Below, piece by piece: positions 6,734 through 15,707 of a stretch of 56,053 bases of DNA. Below the pieces are notes generated by a model. That model did no database searches, had not been told where the DNA came from, and saw only the letters and a list, made by a program, of their open reading frames with translations. The position numbers and the translations under genes are program-made. Every line of letters begins with the position of its first letter. Position 1 is the first letter of the stretch. The DNA lies in the NCBI GenBank assembly GCA_946534145.1, contig CAMNCH010000003.1:1-56053 (forward strand), given 5' to 3'. This DNA comes from an uncultured Lachnospiraceae bacterium (lineage in GTDB: Bacteria > Bacillota > Clostridia > Lachnospirales > Lachnospiraceae).

Positions 6734-9410
6734 TCATTATTCCTTTCAAGCTGTCCAAAAAACGTTTTGCGATATTATAAAGTTCTTTTGATGAGACCTC
6801 TTCGGTATTGTCTCTCATGGGAATTTTGGAAAGTGCCGCATCGGTGTCGGAGTTCTTGCTGAGCACCACACTTACCTTGCTGTTTAATTTATCGGCAACT
6901 TTTTCCATTTTCATTACAGTTTCTTTAAAATTACATGCAATATATCCCGATATTTCTTTCTCCGTACCACTAAATCTTGCGCTTATGCGTCCAAGTTCCT
7001 CTGTTTCCATGGAAACGACAACGTTGGATTCTTCGGAAGAGTTATGCACAAGTTTCACGTTAACGGAGGTCACTTGTCCACCGACTTCCATGGGTACTTC
7101 ATAGTTTTCCACAGCGGCATAGGATCTTGCCACATTTAACTGTTTGTGAACCAGCTGAAGTGCTCTTACATCGAGGTACGAATCTTTGCTCATGCACTCT
7201 TCGTAAACCGCACTCTTGCAGCGGGTTGCCATTTCTTCATAAGCTGCGTTTGCTTCTTCTTTGCCAAAGAAAGCCTCTGAAAGTGATAAAGCTTTTTCTT
7301 TTGCAGCGCCGCCTCTTGCGTCGGTAGCTTTCTTAAATGCATCGCCGCGCTTTGCTCTTAACATAAGAGCCGCTTCGAGGTTATCAGGAGTAACGGGCAC
7401 GGAACTCATAATAAGTTCTGTTACGCTTTCCTCGGGAACACCTAAAGCCTGACGAAGTTCGGTAAACTTGTGGGATATCCACTCAAGTTCAAGCGGATCG
7501 TCCTTGGGAGGATTAACGAGTGTGTCGTAAACTTCTCCGACTGTTACGTCCATTCCGCGATGTTTTGCGGTTTTCATGGCTGTCTTAAGGTTTGAAAGAG
7601 TTAAATCGCCGCCGGCATTTAATACACTACCCACTGCAGCGTAGTCTGTTTTCTCGAGTTTGTTGATGAAGCGATAAACTTCGATGTAGTCGGCTCTTTC
7701 TTCGGGAGTGATTTCTTTGTCTCTTTCAAGTTTGTATAAGAACTTTGAGTATTTTTCAATCTGCTCGCTCTCTGAGGTTTCTTTTTCATCAAGATATGCG
7801 TTTAACTCATCCACGCTCATCTTAATGGGGGATTTGTCTTCTCTTATGAGCTTAAGAGTATCGGCGGGTGTAAGTCTGGTGAGAACCGCCTGAAGCTTTC
7901 TGTCAGCTTCTTTTACGGTTTCAAGGGATTCCTCTGTAATGGGCATGCTGTTGTAGCCCAGGATTCTTACGCCGCGCTCGTTTTCTTCTGTAACTTCGAG
8001 ACCCATGCTTTCAAGAATTTCGGGAACGTTTCTGAAAGCCTTTTTGATGGAGTCCCCAAGGTCCCTTCTGACCTCGGTGCCCACCTGCTCGTACGCTGTC
8101 TGAGCCGCGTCAAGTTTTGCCTTAATGGGTGCGCCTGCTTCATGAATCTCTTCAAGAGTTGCCGTCGCAATTTTGTCGGCGATGGGAGCAATCATCTGTA
8201 CAGGGAACTTTTTGATTGCTTCAACGGTGTCGCTTACCTTGGCAATCTGGGCAACTTCCTTGTACAAGGTTATGGATTCAACCTTTTTAAGCTGTTCCAC
8301 ATAAGCCTCAAGGTCCTTTGTATCGATGTGAACTCCGCTCTTCAAAAGAAGAAGGTTCGCCTCGGCAGTCATCTTAAGTCTTGCTTCTTCCATGATTCGG
8401 GTTTCTTTTACGAAAGGAGTATCAATGATTCTCTCAATTTCATCCGTGAGTCTCACCGCCTGCTCGTAAACGGTTTCTTTTGCTGTAACAACCGCATCCT
8501 TGGGAGCTTTTCCCTCGGCAATTGCTATGGATATTACTTTCGAAATTTCTTCGTCCGTCATGGGCAGAGAAACGGATTTGACTTCTTTTAAGCTTTCAAG
8601 ATTTTCTTCGTTAACGTACAAAGAATTCTTAACAAGCCACATGCCGTCCGCTACATTTTCCTCAGTGGGTTCAATCTCGAGGTTTTTAAGAAGCTCGGTA
8701 ACTTCGCTCTTTAATTCTTCCCCGGCAATGGGCGCACCTTTTTCCGCAAGGTAGCCGGGAGCTTCGATGGAAAAGAATCTTGCACCCTGCTCTCTTGTAT
8801 CCATGCAGTTTGTGTGCTTGGACAAATAAAGGTTATCTATGGTAAGAGGCTTGCCGGAAGTAACAAAGTCCTTCATCATTCCTTCGGTCATTTCGGTAAC
8901 TTCAGATATTTCCGAAACCGCTGCGGAAATTTCTTTGCAGAGTTCTTTGTCCAAAGTAATGTCCGCATTACCTGCCGCAGCATCCATGGATTCAAGGCCG
9001 GTCATTGCCTTAATGGTGTCCTTATCAAGAGTGTCGGTAAAGCCCTTGACATCCTGTCCCGAGCGGGCTACCGCCAGCTTAATCTTATCTACGATTGTTA
9101 CGGAGTCTCCTATCTCTACGCTTCCGGGATTTCCGCCGTTTTGTACGAGCTCCGCAAAGTCTTCTTTTGACATGGTATTGGACATAACAGTCATGTAGTC
9201 CTGACATACCTGCACGTCCTTTGCCTTTAATGAATTCTTAAGTTCATTAACGGTCATTTTCTCGCCGCCATATGATTTTGAATCGGACAAAGAAGCCGTA
9301 ATGTCATAAGAAGAACCGATTCCCCTGATGTTCTCGGACGAATCGGTACCGTATGCTCTTTTTGCATCCTGAAATTTTTGAAGTGTGGGAGTATCAAATG
9401 TAATCTTCAT
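6723..9410 (-). CDS. DUF6240-type flagellar-locus protein, possible FliK-like C-terminus
   Basis: A protein of about 895 aa made of repeated helical units in which motifs such as MTVNELKNSL, KPLTIDNLYLSKH, LPMTDEEISKVI, MPITEESLETVKEA, MSVDELNAYL and PVTPDNLEAALML recur. It resembles the Lachnospiraceae DUF6240 family found beside flagellar genes. The last about 130 residues (from ENYEVPMEVGGQVTSV) are beta-strand rich with an ELGRISARFSG stretch, reminiscent of the C-terminal domain of hook-length control protein FliK. The start at 9410 follows GAGG by five bases; an upstream ATG at 9431 has no ribosome site. Its end overlaps flagellin, so the two are co-translated. I saw no convincing sigma-28 or sigma-A promoter in the 65 bases upstream. 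The FliK comparison is inference. Confidence 0.7.
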   Translation of the reverse strand: MKITFDTPTLQKFQDAKRAYGTDSSENIRGIGSSYDITASLSDSKSYGGEKMTVNELKNSLKAKDVQVCQDYMTVMSNTMSKEDFAELVQNGGNPGSVEIGDSVTIVDKIKLAVARSGQDVKGFTDTLDKDTIKAMTGLESMDAAAGNADITLDKELCKEISAAVSEISEVTEMTEGMMKDFVTSGKPLTIDNLYLSKHTNCMDTREQGARFFSIEAPGYLAEKGAPIAGEELKSEVTELLKNLEIEPTEENVADGMWLVKNSLYVNEENLESLKEVKSVSLPMTDEEISKVISIAIAEGKAPKDAVVTAKETVYEQAVRLTDEIERIIDTPFVKETRIMEEARLKMTAEANLLLLKSGVHIDTKDLEAYVEQLKKVESITLYKEVAQIAKVSDTVEAIKKFPVQMIAPIADKIATATLEEIHEAGAPIKAKLDAAQTAYEQVGTEVRRDLGDSIKKAFRNVPEILESMGLEVTEENERGVRILGYNSMPITEESLETVKEADRKLQAVLTRLTPADTLKLIREDKSPIKMSVDELNAYLDEKETSESEQIEKYSKFLYKLERDKEITPEERADYIEVYRFINKLEKTDYAAVGSVLNAGGDLTLSNLKTAMKTAKHRGMDVTVGEVYDTLVNPPKDDPLELEWISHKFTELRQALGVPEESVTELIMSSVPVTPDNLEAALMLRAKRGDAFKKATDARGGAAKEKALSLSEAFFGKEEANAAYEEMATRCKSAVYEECMSKDSYLDVRALQLVHKQLNVARSYAAVENYEVPMEVGGQVTSVNVKLVHNSSEESNVVVSMETEELGRISARFSGTEKEISGYIACNFKETVMKMEKVADKLNSKVSVVLSKNSDTDAALSKIPMRDNTEEVSSKELYNIAKRFLDSLKGIMNEN

Positions 9411-9474
9411 TAAGACCTCGCTATATAACACATGTCATATGGCGCATCCTTGCGAATTGTGTCTAAGCAACACA

Positions 9475-9506
9475 AAAAGGTGAGCGATTCCTTTCACTCA
9501 CCTTTT
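9475..9506 (-). terminator. intrinsic terminator after glgB
   Basis: AAAAGGTGAG and CTCACCTTTT form a 10-bp stem around a 12-base loop, with T-rich flanks in the minus direction. It separates glgB from the DUF6240-flagellin unit. Confidence 0.75.
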
Positions 9507-9535
9507 ATTTCGGCATGTTTTTTATTTTTCTTAAC

Positions 9536-11431
9536 CTAAAATTCCAAAACAAATGCGGTGTAAGGAGGTAAATCTACGGTAATGGAATAATCCTTGTAGT
9601 CACAAAGTTCCTTAATCGCTTTGTATTTGGTCTCAACAGGAACTCCGTTGCCGCCGAAGCGCGTGTCGTCGCTGTTAAGAATCAGTTTGTAAGTGCCTTC
9701 TTTTGGCACTCCCAGCTTGTAACCTTCCCATTTCATGGGGGTCATGTTGGTAATAAAAAGAAGGCATTTTGAATCGGCTTCCGTTCTTCTGAAGAAGGAA
9801 TAAGTGCTTCTGTCCTTGTCGTCGGCATTTATCCATTCGAAGCCTTTCCAGCTGTTGTCATCGGTATACAGACAAGGGTATTTTCTGTATATATTTAAGA
9901 GCTCGCTCACGTAGTCCTTAAGCCCACGGTTGAGAGGATTTTCAAGGAGGAACCAGTCAAGCTCCCGTTCCTCGCTCCATTCACGTTCCTGACCGAAATC
10001 CTGACCCATGAACAAGAGCTTTTTGCCGCTGTGACCGAACATAAAGGTATAGCCTACGCGAAGGTTGGCGTATTTGTCCACTTTATAGCCCGGCATTTTT
10101 TCTACCATGGAGCACTTAAGATGAACAACCTCGTCATGGGAAAGAGGGAGGATGTAATTCTCGTATTCATTGTAGCTCATGGCAAATGTCATGTTATAGT
10201 GATTGTCTTTTCTGAAATAAGGGTCGAGCTTCATGTATTCGCAGAAGTCATGCATCCAGCCCATATTCCATTTGTAGGAAAATCCGAGACCGTCTTCCTC
10301 CACCGGACCCGTAACCTTGGGCCATGCGGTAGATTCTTCGGCGATGGTCATAAAGCCGGGGTACTCCTTGTGAATTATGGAGTTTAAGTGTTTAAAGAAC
10401 TCTATAGCCTCAAGATTCTTATTGCCGCCGTATTTGTTGGGCAACCATTCACCGTCTTTTTTGCCATAATCAAGATAGAGCATGGAAGCAACAGCGTCCA
10501 CACGGATACCGTCGATATGGAACATGTTTATCCAGTAGAAAACGTTGGCAATCAAGAAGTTTTTCACTTCGGTTTTTCCGTAATTAAAAATCTTGGTACC
10601 CCATTCGGGATGCTCGCCGAGTCTCGGATCGGGATGCTCATAAACAGCTCCGCCGTCAAAGTTGGAAAGACCATGTGCATCTTTGGCAAAATGAGCGGGA
10701 ACCCAGTCAAGAATAACTCCGATTCCGTTCTCGTGAAGCGTATTCACAAGATACATAAAGTCTTTGGGCTCACCGTATCTGGAAGTGGGTGCATAGTAAC
10801 CTGTCACCTGATATCCCCAGGAGCCGTCAAAAGGATGCTCTGCTATACCCATGAGTTCAATGTGGGTATATTTCATCTCCTTTAAGTATTCAACGATTCT
10901 TTCGGTAAACTCTTTGTACGAGTAATAGCCCCCGTCTTCTCTGCCGGGATGCTTCATAAAGGAACCTATCTGGCATTCGTAAATAGCCAGAGGCTCTTTG
11001 AACATGTCTTTTTTGTCACGATTTTTAAGCCATTTCGAATCGGTCCACTCAAAGCCCTCAAGGTTGTAAATCCTCGAAGCGGTTCCGGGACGTTTCTCTG
11101 CATAATTGGCATAGGGGTCCGCCTTGTAAAGTGTGGAACCGTCTGCCGCTTTAATAAAGAACTTGTAGTACTGGTATTCTTTGACCCCTTCCACAAATCC
11201 TGCCCATATACCGCCGGGGCCAAGCTTGGTAAGAGGTATGTCCCATTCTTTCCACTCATTAAAATCGCCCACCACGTAAACACTGTCGGCATTCGGAGCG
11301 TATACCGAAAAGTATACGCCCTCTTTGCCGTCCATTTTACAAGGGTGAGCTCCCATTTTTTTATAGATTTCATAGTGAGTACCTTGAGCGAAAAGGTACT
11401 GGTCGGTTTCGGTAATGGCAATAGATTTCAT
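9536..11431 (-). CDS. glgB: 1,4-alpha-glucan branching enzyme (GH13)
   Basis: This enzyme makes alpha-1,6 branches in glycogen. An N-terminal CBM48 (GVYFSVYAPNADSVYVVGDFNEW) is followed by a GH13 catalytic barrel. The nucleophile Asp lies in DGIRVDAVASMLYLDYG, the acid Glu in TIAEESTAWP, and the third Asp in LPLSHDEVVHLK. A C-terminal beta domain ends in VDLPPYTAFVLEF. Length (about 631 aa) is typical. A TTG start at 11440 is possible but sits only two bases after the ribosome site, so I chose the ATG at 11431, immediately after the stop of the upstream gene. It is therefore tightly coupled to the large acidic protein. A glycogen debranching gene lies at 28372-30393. Confidence 0.95.
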   Translation of the reverse strand: MKSIAITETDQYLFAQGTHYEIYKKMGAHPCKMDGKEGVYFSVYAPNADSVYVVGDFNEWKEWDIPLTKLGPGGIWAGFVEGVKEYQYYKFFIKAADGSTLYKADPYANYAEKRPGTASRIYNLEGFEWTDSKWLKNRDKKDMFKEPLAIYECQIGSFMKHPGREDGGYYSYKEFTERIVEYLKEMKYTHIELMGIAEHPFDGSWGYQVTGYYAPTSRYGEPKDFMYLVNTLHENGIGVILDWVPAHFAKDAHGLSNFDGGAVYEHPDPRLGEHPEWGTKIFNYGKTEVKNFLIANVFYWINMFHIDGIRVDAVASMLYLDYGKKDGEWLPNKYGGNKNLEAIEFFKHLNSIIHKEYPGFMTIAEESTAWPKVTGPVEEDGLGFSYKWNMGWMHDFCEYMKLDPYFRKDNHYNMTFAMSYNEYENYILPLSHDEVVHLKCSMVEKMPGYKVDKYANLRVGYTFMFGHSGKKLLFMGQDFGQEREWSEERELDWFLLENPLNRGLKDYVSELLNIYRKYPCLYTDDNSWKGFEWINADDKDRSTYSFFRRTEADSKCLLFITNMTPMKWEGYKLGVPKEGTYKLILNSDDTRFGGNGVPVETKYKAIKELCDYKDYSITVDLPPYTAFVLEF

Positions 11432-11432
11432 C

Positions 11433-14400
11433 TTATGCAAAATCCTTTTCTTTTAATACCACCATGTCGTTTTCGTCATAGCGTTTACCCATTAAAACGT
11501 CAAAGAAGTATTTGGCGTTTTTCTTGGTGGAATTGGCAATGGCTTCATCCACCATTTCTTTAACCTCTGTAACCGTTACACTGTGTTCATTGGTCTGCCT
11601 GCCTTCAATCTTGGTGTGAAGGGCAAGCATACCCATTTCATCTATCGTATATTCCTTGCTGAGCGCATATGCTTTGGCGTATGCCGCAAGTTCTTTGTTA
11701 TTAAGTGCTTCAATGTCGTAGCTTACATCAAAGCTTGAAAGCATGTCGCTGTTGTCCGCCATGAATTTGTGCTTGGAGCGTCTGGGACAGGTAAGCACGA
11801 TGAAAAGCTTTTTGTCCCGGGCAGAAAGAACACGGCGCATTGCATCCAATGTCTCTCTTCGTAATTCGTGAGCGTCCTGAATGATAAGAGCACCGCCGTA
11901 AAGTTTTGAAAGGGTCTCTTCCGCATCTTTGGCGTTTAAGGTGCTGGCTTTAATCTTCGCAATCTTGCCGGAGATTTCTTCTTTGGACGCAAGTTCCATA
12001 ATGAGTCCTTTTGCAAGTTCAATTGCGCTGTCCAAATCTTCGCTTCCGATAACTGCGTTGCCGTGACCGGATTCCGTGGAAATATTCTCGATAGCGGTCT
12101 TAAGCTGTTGTCTGCCTTCTTCAAGCTGAATGAAGGCTTCGAAGCGCTCTTCCTGCTCGACTGTAAATCCCGACGGTCTTACCGTGGGAACTTCAGGCTC
12201 AGCAGGTGCCTGCTCTTCAGCAAATTCTTCTGTCGGTTCTTCCGTTAACTCTTCCTGCGGTTCCTCTGCAGTTTCTTCCTCAGTGAGCTCTTCGGTCTGA
12301 ATTTCTTCTTCGGGAAGTTCTTCAGCAGCTTCCCCTTCGGGAACAGATTCCTCAGTTACGGTTTCTTCTGCGACAGGCTCCTCGTAGACAGGTTCTTCTG
12401 CAGGCTCCTCGACGATTTCTGTGGTAATCTCTTCCGTTGCTTCCTCGGTTTCTTCCAAAACATCGGTCACATCTTCAAAGAAAGCCTCTTCGGTATTATC
12501 TTCCGTTTCGACAGCTTCCTGAGTGTCGCTTTCTTCTTCTATGAGTTCCTCGGGAGTTTCCGCTGTTTCTTCAATCGGCTCGGACTCTGTGGTCTCTTCC
12601 TTCAGAAACTCTCTGTCAAGGTCGTCTCTTTCTTCACTTGCTGCCGCGAAGGCTTCAAGGTATCCGTTGTCGGCAAAAGAAACTTCCCGGGCAGATTCTT
12701 CTGTTGCTTCTTCAGTCGCTTCTTCCTTAACGTTTTCAGGCTCCTCTGTTTCTTCGGAGTCCTGAGTATAAGGTGTTCTGTCAAAGAAAAGTTCTTCGGC
12801 AGTAGGTTCTTCATCGATAACTATCTCACGAATATCGCTGCCCTGAGAATCTGCCTCAGCCGGCACATCGGTAACCGTAAGAATTTCTTCCGGAACAGCA
12901 GCTGTGGCCACTGAAGCAGCCGCTTCTGCTGCCGCATCGGCTATCTCAACAGTAGGTACTATATTGGCAAGACCGGGCACGAAACCGTCTTCTTCCTGTT
13001 CAGGTTCAGACTCTTCAGATTCCGTCTCTTCCGGTTCAACTTCAATACCGAGTCTTTCGGATTCTTCTCTGGTAAGCTCAACAACGGGGCTTGCTTCAAC
13101 TTCTTCCTCAAGCTGCTCCAAAAGACCGCTTTTTGAGGACTCGTCAAAATCTTTGAAAAGAGTACTGGTCTGCTGAAGAACCTTACGATGCATGTTCTCG
13201 CGCCATGCTTTTTCGTTGGCTGCTCTTAAGCGCTCCCATTCGGCCATGACATCATCGATACTGATCTGGCCGGTAATCTGTTTGTCCACCACTTCCTGGT
13301 CGGGAATGTTGAAGCTTATCTGACCGTCTCCTTCCATGGAGACCATATCGTCATAGTTGGGGAATACAATGGCGGGATTTCTGGTAGCCTTGGGCATAAC
13401 CTCATGCATGTCGTCAAAACGACCGTGAGAGGGTACGACCGTGCGTGCAACTCCGGGCTCTTTCTTGAGAGCGGTTTCCACGTCATTGATGTTATAGATA
13501 ACCGTTTCCTCCGAAGGTTTGGGAGTCTCGGTTTTTTCTTCAATATTAATGGGTCCGATTACGGTGGTGGCATCCTCAACTTCCGAAGGAGCTTCTTCGG
13601 GTTCCTGTTCCTGTGCCGGTTCGGGAGCGGGTGCCTCTGCTTCATTAATGTCAGGCATCATAACCGTGATGTCGTCGTAAACGGGTTCTTCCTGAGTTTC
13701 GGCCGGCTGACCGACTTCTTTGTTCTCTTCGGCAGGCTTCTGATTGTCGTTAAAGAAAACCTCCGCCATGCTGTTAGCCAGTTCTTTCTGAAGATTTATG
13801 GTGTTAAATTTGCTTACGTCCATGTCCTTAACGAGAATGTCATTCTCCTTGGGACCGGTAAGACGTCTGTATAATGCATCCTGCTCGGCGGAAAGGGGCT
13901 CATGAAGGGCCTTTAACTCAAGAGCCTTCACCACATATTTGCCCTCGCCGAAATAGATGGCTATCTGATTACATTCCTCAACACACTTATCGCTTACGCC
14001 CTGCATGTGATAAAGGTATGCCAGTTCGTACATCCATCTTTCTTTGCAGTCATATTGCTTGAGTTCTTCAAGAACTTCGATTCTTTCCTCGAGGCTTACT
14101 TCCTCGGCGGTATAGAGCTTGTATTTCAAGATAAGTCGACCGGGGTCTCTCGGTGCAACCTGTTTGAATTCCTTCAGATATTCAATGGCGTTAACTATAT
14201 CTCCAAGCTTAATGGAGAGTTCGCACAAAGAATAAAGAATCATTCTGCCGCCCGGGTTTCTCTGATATGCCATAGATAAAACGTCTCGGCTGTCCTCAAA
14301 ACGTTTGCACATCTTATATAGGTCGCTTATGGTGCAAAGCATCTTGCTGTTTTTGACATTTCGCCAATCTATGGTATCCGCTATTTCAACGGCTTCTTTG

Positions 14401-14465
14401 TATTTTTTTTCCTGAATCAGTGCCCGGATTTCATCTGCCCTGACTTTGTATTCGTATTTGTCCAA
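11433..14465 (-). CDS. large acidic protein: TPR-like N-terminus, Glu-rich linker, AAA-like C-terminus
   Basis: I do not recognise a named family. The 1010-residue product has three parts. Residues 1-200 look like helical TPR-type repeats (DEIRALIQEKKYKEAVEIAD, LCELSIKLGDIVNAIEYLKE). Residues about 230-760 are low-complexity and very rich in Glu, Thr, Pro and Ala, surely disordered. Residues 767-1010 resemble an AAA+ domain of the CbxX/SpoVK kind: GGALIIQDAHEL near 857 looks like Walker B, and KLFIVLTCPRR like sensor 1. Walker A is lacking (GHGNAVIGSEDLDSA near 800), so it may be a pseudo-ATPase. It starts at TTG after AGGA and is coupled to glgB, suggesting a role with glycogen or its particle. 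That role is inference. Confidence 0.75.
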   Translation of the reverse strand: MDKYEYKVRADEIRALIQEKKYKEAVEIADTIDWRNVKNSKMLCTISDLYKMCKRFEDSRDVLSMAYQRNPGGRMILYSLCELSIKLGDIVNAIEYLKEFKQVAPRDPGRLILKYKLYTAEEVSLEERIEVLEELKQYDCKERWMYELAYLYHMQGVSDKCVEECNQIAIYFGEGKYVVKALELKALHEPLSAEQDALYRRLTGPKENDILVKDMDVSKFNTINLQKELANSMAEVFFNDNQKPAEENKEVGQPAETQEEPVYDDITVMMPDINEAEAPAPEPAQEQEPEEAPSEVEDATTVIGPINIEEKTETPKPSEETVIYNINDVETALKKEPGVARTVVPSHGRFDDMHEVMPKATRNPAIVFPNYDDMVSMEGDGQISFNIPDQEVVDKQITGQISIDDVMAEWERLRAANEKAWRENMHRKVLQQTSTLFKDFDESSKSGLLEQLEEEVEASPVVELTREESERLGIEVEPEETESEESEPEQEEDGFVPGLANIVPTVEIADAAAEAAASVATAAVPEEILTVTDVPAEADSQGSDIREIVIDEEPTAEELFFDRTPYTQDSEETEEPENVKEEATEEATEESAREVSFADNGYLEAFAAASEERDDLDREFLKEETTESEPIEETAETPEELIEEESDTQEAVETEDNTEEAFFEDVTDVLEETEEATEEITTEIVEEPAEEPVYEEPVAEETVTEESVPEGEAAEELPEEEIQTEELTEEETAEEPQEELTEEPTEEFAEEQAPAEPEVPTVRPSGFTVEQEERFEAFIQLEEGRQQLKTAIENISTESGHGNAVIGSEDLDSAIELAKGLIMELASKEEISGKIAKIKASTLNAKDAEETLSKLYGGALIIQDAHELRRETLDAMRRVLSARDKKLFIVLTCPRRSKHKFMADNSDMLSSFDVSYDIEALNNKELAAYAKAYALSKEYTIDEMGMLALHTKIEGRQTNEHSVTVTEVKEMVDEAIANSTKKNAKYFFDVLMGKRYDENDMVVLKEKDFA

Positions 14466-14515
14466 TGTTCCTACACCCTTTTCTTAGGCTAAAATATATT
14501 TCCCCTATCGTAAAA

Positions 14516-14544
14516 ATTGTATCACACCATATGGTCAAAGGCAA
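14516..14544 (-). promoter_or_regulatory. putative promoter of the acidic protein-glgB operon
   Basis: Minus strand TTGCCT (14539-14544), 17-base spacer, and TACAAT (14516-14521) with an extended TG motif (TGTGATACAAT). It ends 50 bases before the TTG start codon. Confidence 0.5.
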
Positions 14545-14668
14545 CAAAATAGACCACAAAATATTGTGGTCATACCTCGAATTTATGTTCTTTTAAAGTG
14601 TATCCGACCTGACAAAAAAAGCATTCGTCACATCGAAAATGCCTCCGTGAAGTCAGAATTTTACGGAC

Positions 14669-14698
14669 AAAAAAAAGCCGCAAACCTGCACAAAGCTA
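14669..14698 (-). terminator. possible terminator of tRNA-Lys
   Basis: On the minus strand an imperfect hairpin (AGCT..GCA/TGC..GCT) is followed by eight T. The stem is weak, but it lies 18 bases after the tRNA. Confidence 0.4.
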
Positions 14699-14715
14699 AG
14701 CTTACGACTAATGCG

Positions 14716-14788
14716 TGCGCCTTCAGGGGCTCGAACCCTGGACACCCTGATTAAGAGTCAGGTGCTCTACCAACTGAGCTAAAGGCGC
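14716..14788 (-). tRNA. tRNA-Lys (anticodon CTT)
   Basis: A 73-base cloverleaf on the minus strand: acceptor GCGCCTT pairing with AAGGCGC, D arm GCTC/GAGC, anticodon loop CTCTTAA, T arm CAGGG-TTCGAGC-CCCTG, discriminator A. CCA is not encoded. It stands alone with its own promoter. Confidence 0.97.
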
Positions 14789-14813
14789 ATGTCCTATTCA
14801 CAACGCAAGAAAG

Positions 14814-14842
14814 AATATAGCACAGGTATTTTCTTTTTGCAA
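14814..14842 (-). promoter_or_regulatory. promoter of tRNA-Lys
   Basis: Minus strand TTGCAA (14837-14842), 17-base spacer, TATATT (14814-14819), ending 26 bases before the tRNA. Confidence 0.7.
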
Positions 14843-14871
14843 GTACTTTTTTAAAAAAATTTTTACTTTTA

Positions 14872-14899
14872 TTGACGGTGCATTATTATTTGATATAAT
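14872..14899 (+). promoter_or_regulatory. promoter of tatD-rsmA
   Basis: TTGACG (14872-14877), 16-base spacer and a perfect TATAAT (14894-14899), 35 bases before the tatD start. Confidence 0.8.
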
Positions 14900-14934
14900 T
14901 AGTTTTCGGATTGACCAAGAACAGGAGATTTCTG

Positions 14935-15696
14935 ATGATTTTTGATTCCCATTCGCATTATGACGATGAAGCATTTGATGATGACAGAGACGAACTTTTA
15001 AGGAGTCTTCGCGACAAAGGTGTTGAGAAGATTATTTCTTGCGCTTCAAGCTGGAACTCTCTTAATAAAGTTACGGATATCTGCCACAAGTTTTCTTTTG
15101 CCTATCCCGCATTGGGAATTCATCCGGAAAATGCAACGGACCTTACTCCCGAGCGCCGACCTGTCCTGGAAGCTTTAATTGCAAAAGAACATCCCGTTGC
15201 AATAGGCGAAATCGGTCTCGATTATCACTACGATGAACCCCCGAGAGAGTTTCAGAAGGAAATCTTTGTATATCATCTGGAACTTGCCCGGAAGCTTAAC
15301 CTCCCCGTCATTGTTCACTCAAGAGATGCAGCGGAAGACACTTATGAACTCATTAAGGCTCATAACCCTGACAAAAAAGGAGTCATTCATTGTTTTTCTT
15401 CTTCTTATGAAATGGCTGTCAAATACATCGAAATGGGCTATTATATAGGTATCGGCGGCGTAGTTACCTTCAAAAATGCCGCAAAACTCAAAGACATAGC
15501 CGCAAGAATCCCTCTGACTTCAATTCTTCTTGAAACGGACTGCCCCTACATGGCTCCCGTTCCTTTCAGAGGCACCAGAAACGATTCTTCGCTTATTAAA
15601 TATGTAGCGGAGGAAATCGCCTCTCTTCGCGGTATCACTCCCGAAGAAGTGATTGAAACTGCTTACAACAACACTTGCAGACTTTTTAGCGTATAG
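14935..15696 (+). CDS. tatD: TatD family metal-dependent hydrolase
   Basis: A 253-aa TIM-barrel hydrolase/DNase. Metal-binding residues are visible: HSHYDD at the N-terminus (the usual HxH), Glu in AIGEIGLDYHYD, His in VIVHSRDAAEDT, His in GVIHCFSSS and Asp in LLETDCPYMAP. I chose ATG 14935, which follows CAGGAGA by about seven bases; an upstream TTG at 14911 has no ribosome site. It precedes rsmA by 11 bases, the same order as in many Firmicutes. No rnmV gene lies between the two, unlike in Bacillus. Confidence 0.93.
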   Translation: MIFDSHSHYDDEAFDDDRDELLRSLRDKGVEKIISCASSWNSLNKVTDICHKFSFAYPALGIHPENATDLTPERRPVLEALIAKEHPVAIGEIGLDYHYDEPPREFQKEIFVYHLELARKLNLPVIVHSRDAAEDTYELIKAHNPDKKGVIHCFSSSYEMAVKYIEMGYYIGIGGVVTFKNAAKLKDIAARIPLTSILLETDCPYMAPVPFRGTRNDSSLIKYVAEEIASLRGITPEEVIETAYNNTCRLFSV

Positions 15697-15707
15697 AAAG
15701 GAGCCCC

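Noticed and set aside
9411..9474. Sigma-28 promoter for the DUF6240-flagellin operon
   Set aside because: A GCCATAT element exists, but the best upstream TAGA is 18 bases away and the match is poor, so I do not call it.
11438..11440. TTG start for glgB three codons upstream
   Set aside because: Only two bases separate it from the ribosome site; the ATG at 11431 has workable spacing and lies right after the upstream stop.
13400..13480. Tandem repeats in the acidic linker region as a DNA repeat array
   Set aside because: The similarity comes from biased amino acid use (Glu, Thr, Pro), not from exact repeated DNA units.
12063..13874. Several open frames on both strands within the acidic protein gene
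   Set aside because: The Glu-rich codon pattern (GAA/GAG repeats) suppresses stops in other frames. Their products are Ser- or Leu-rich artefacts.
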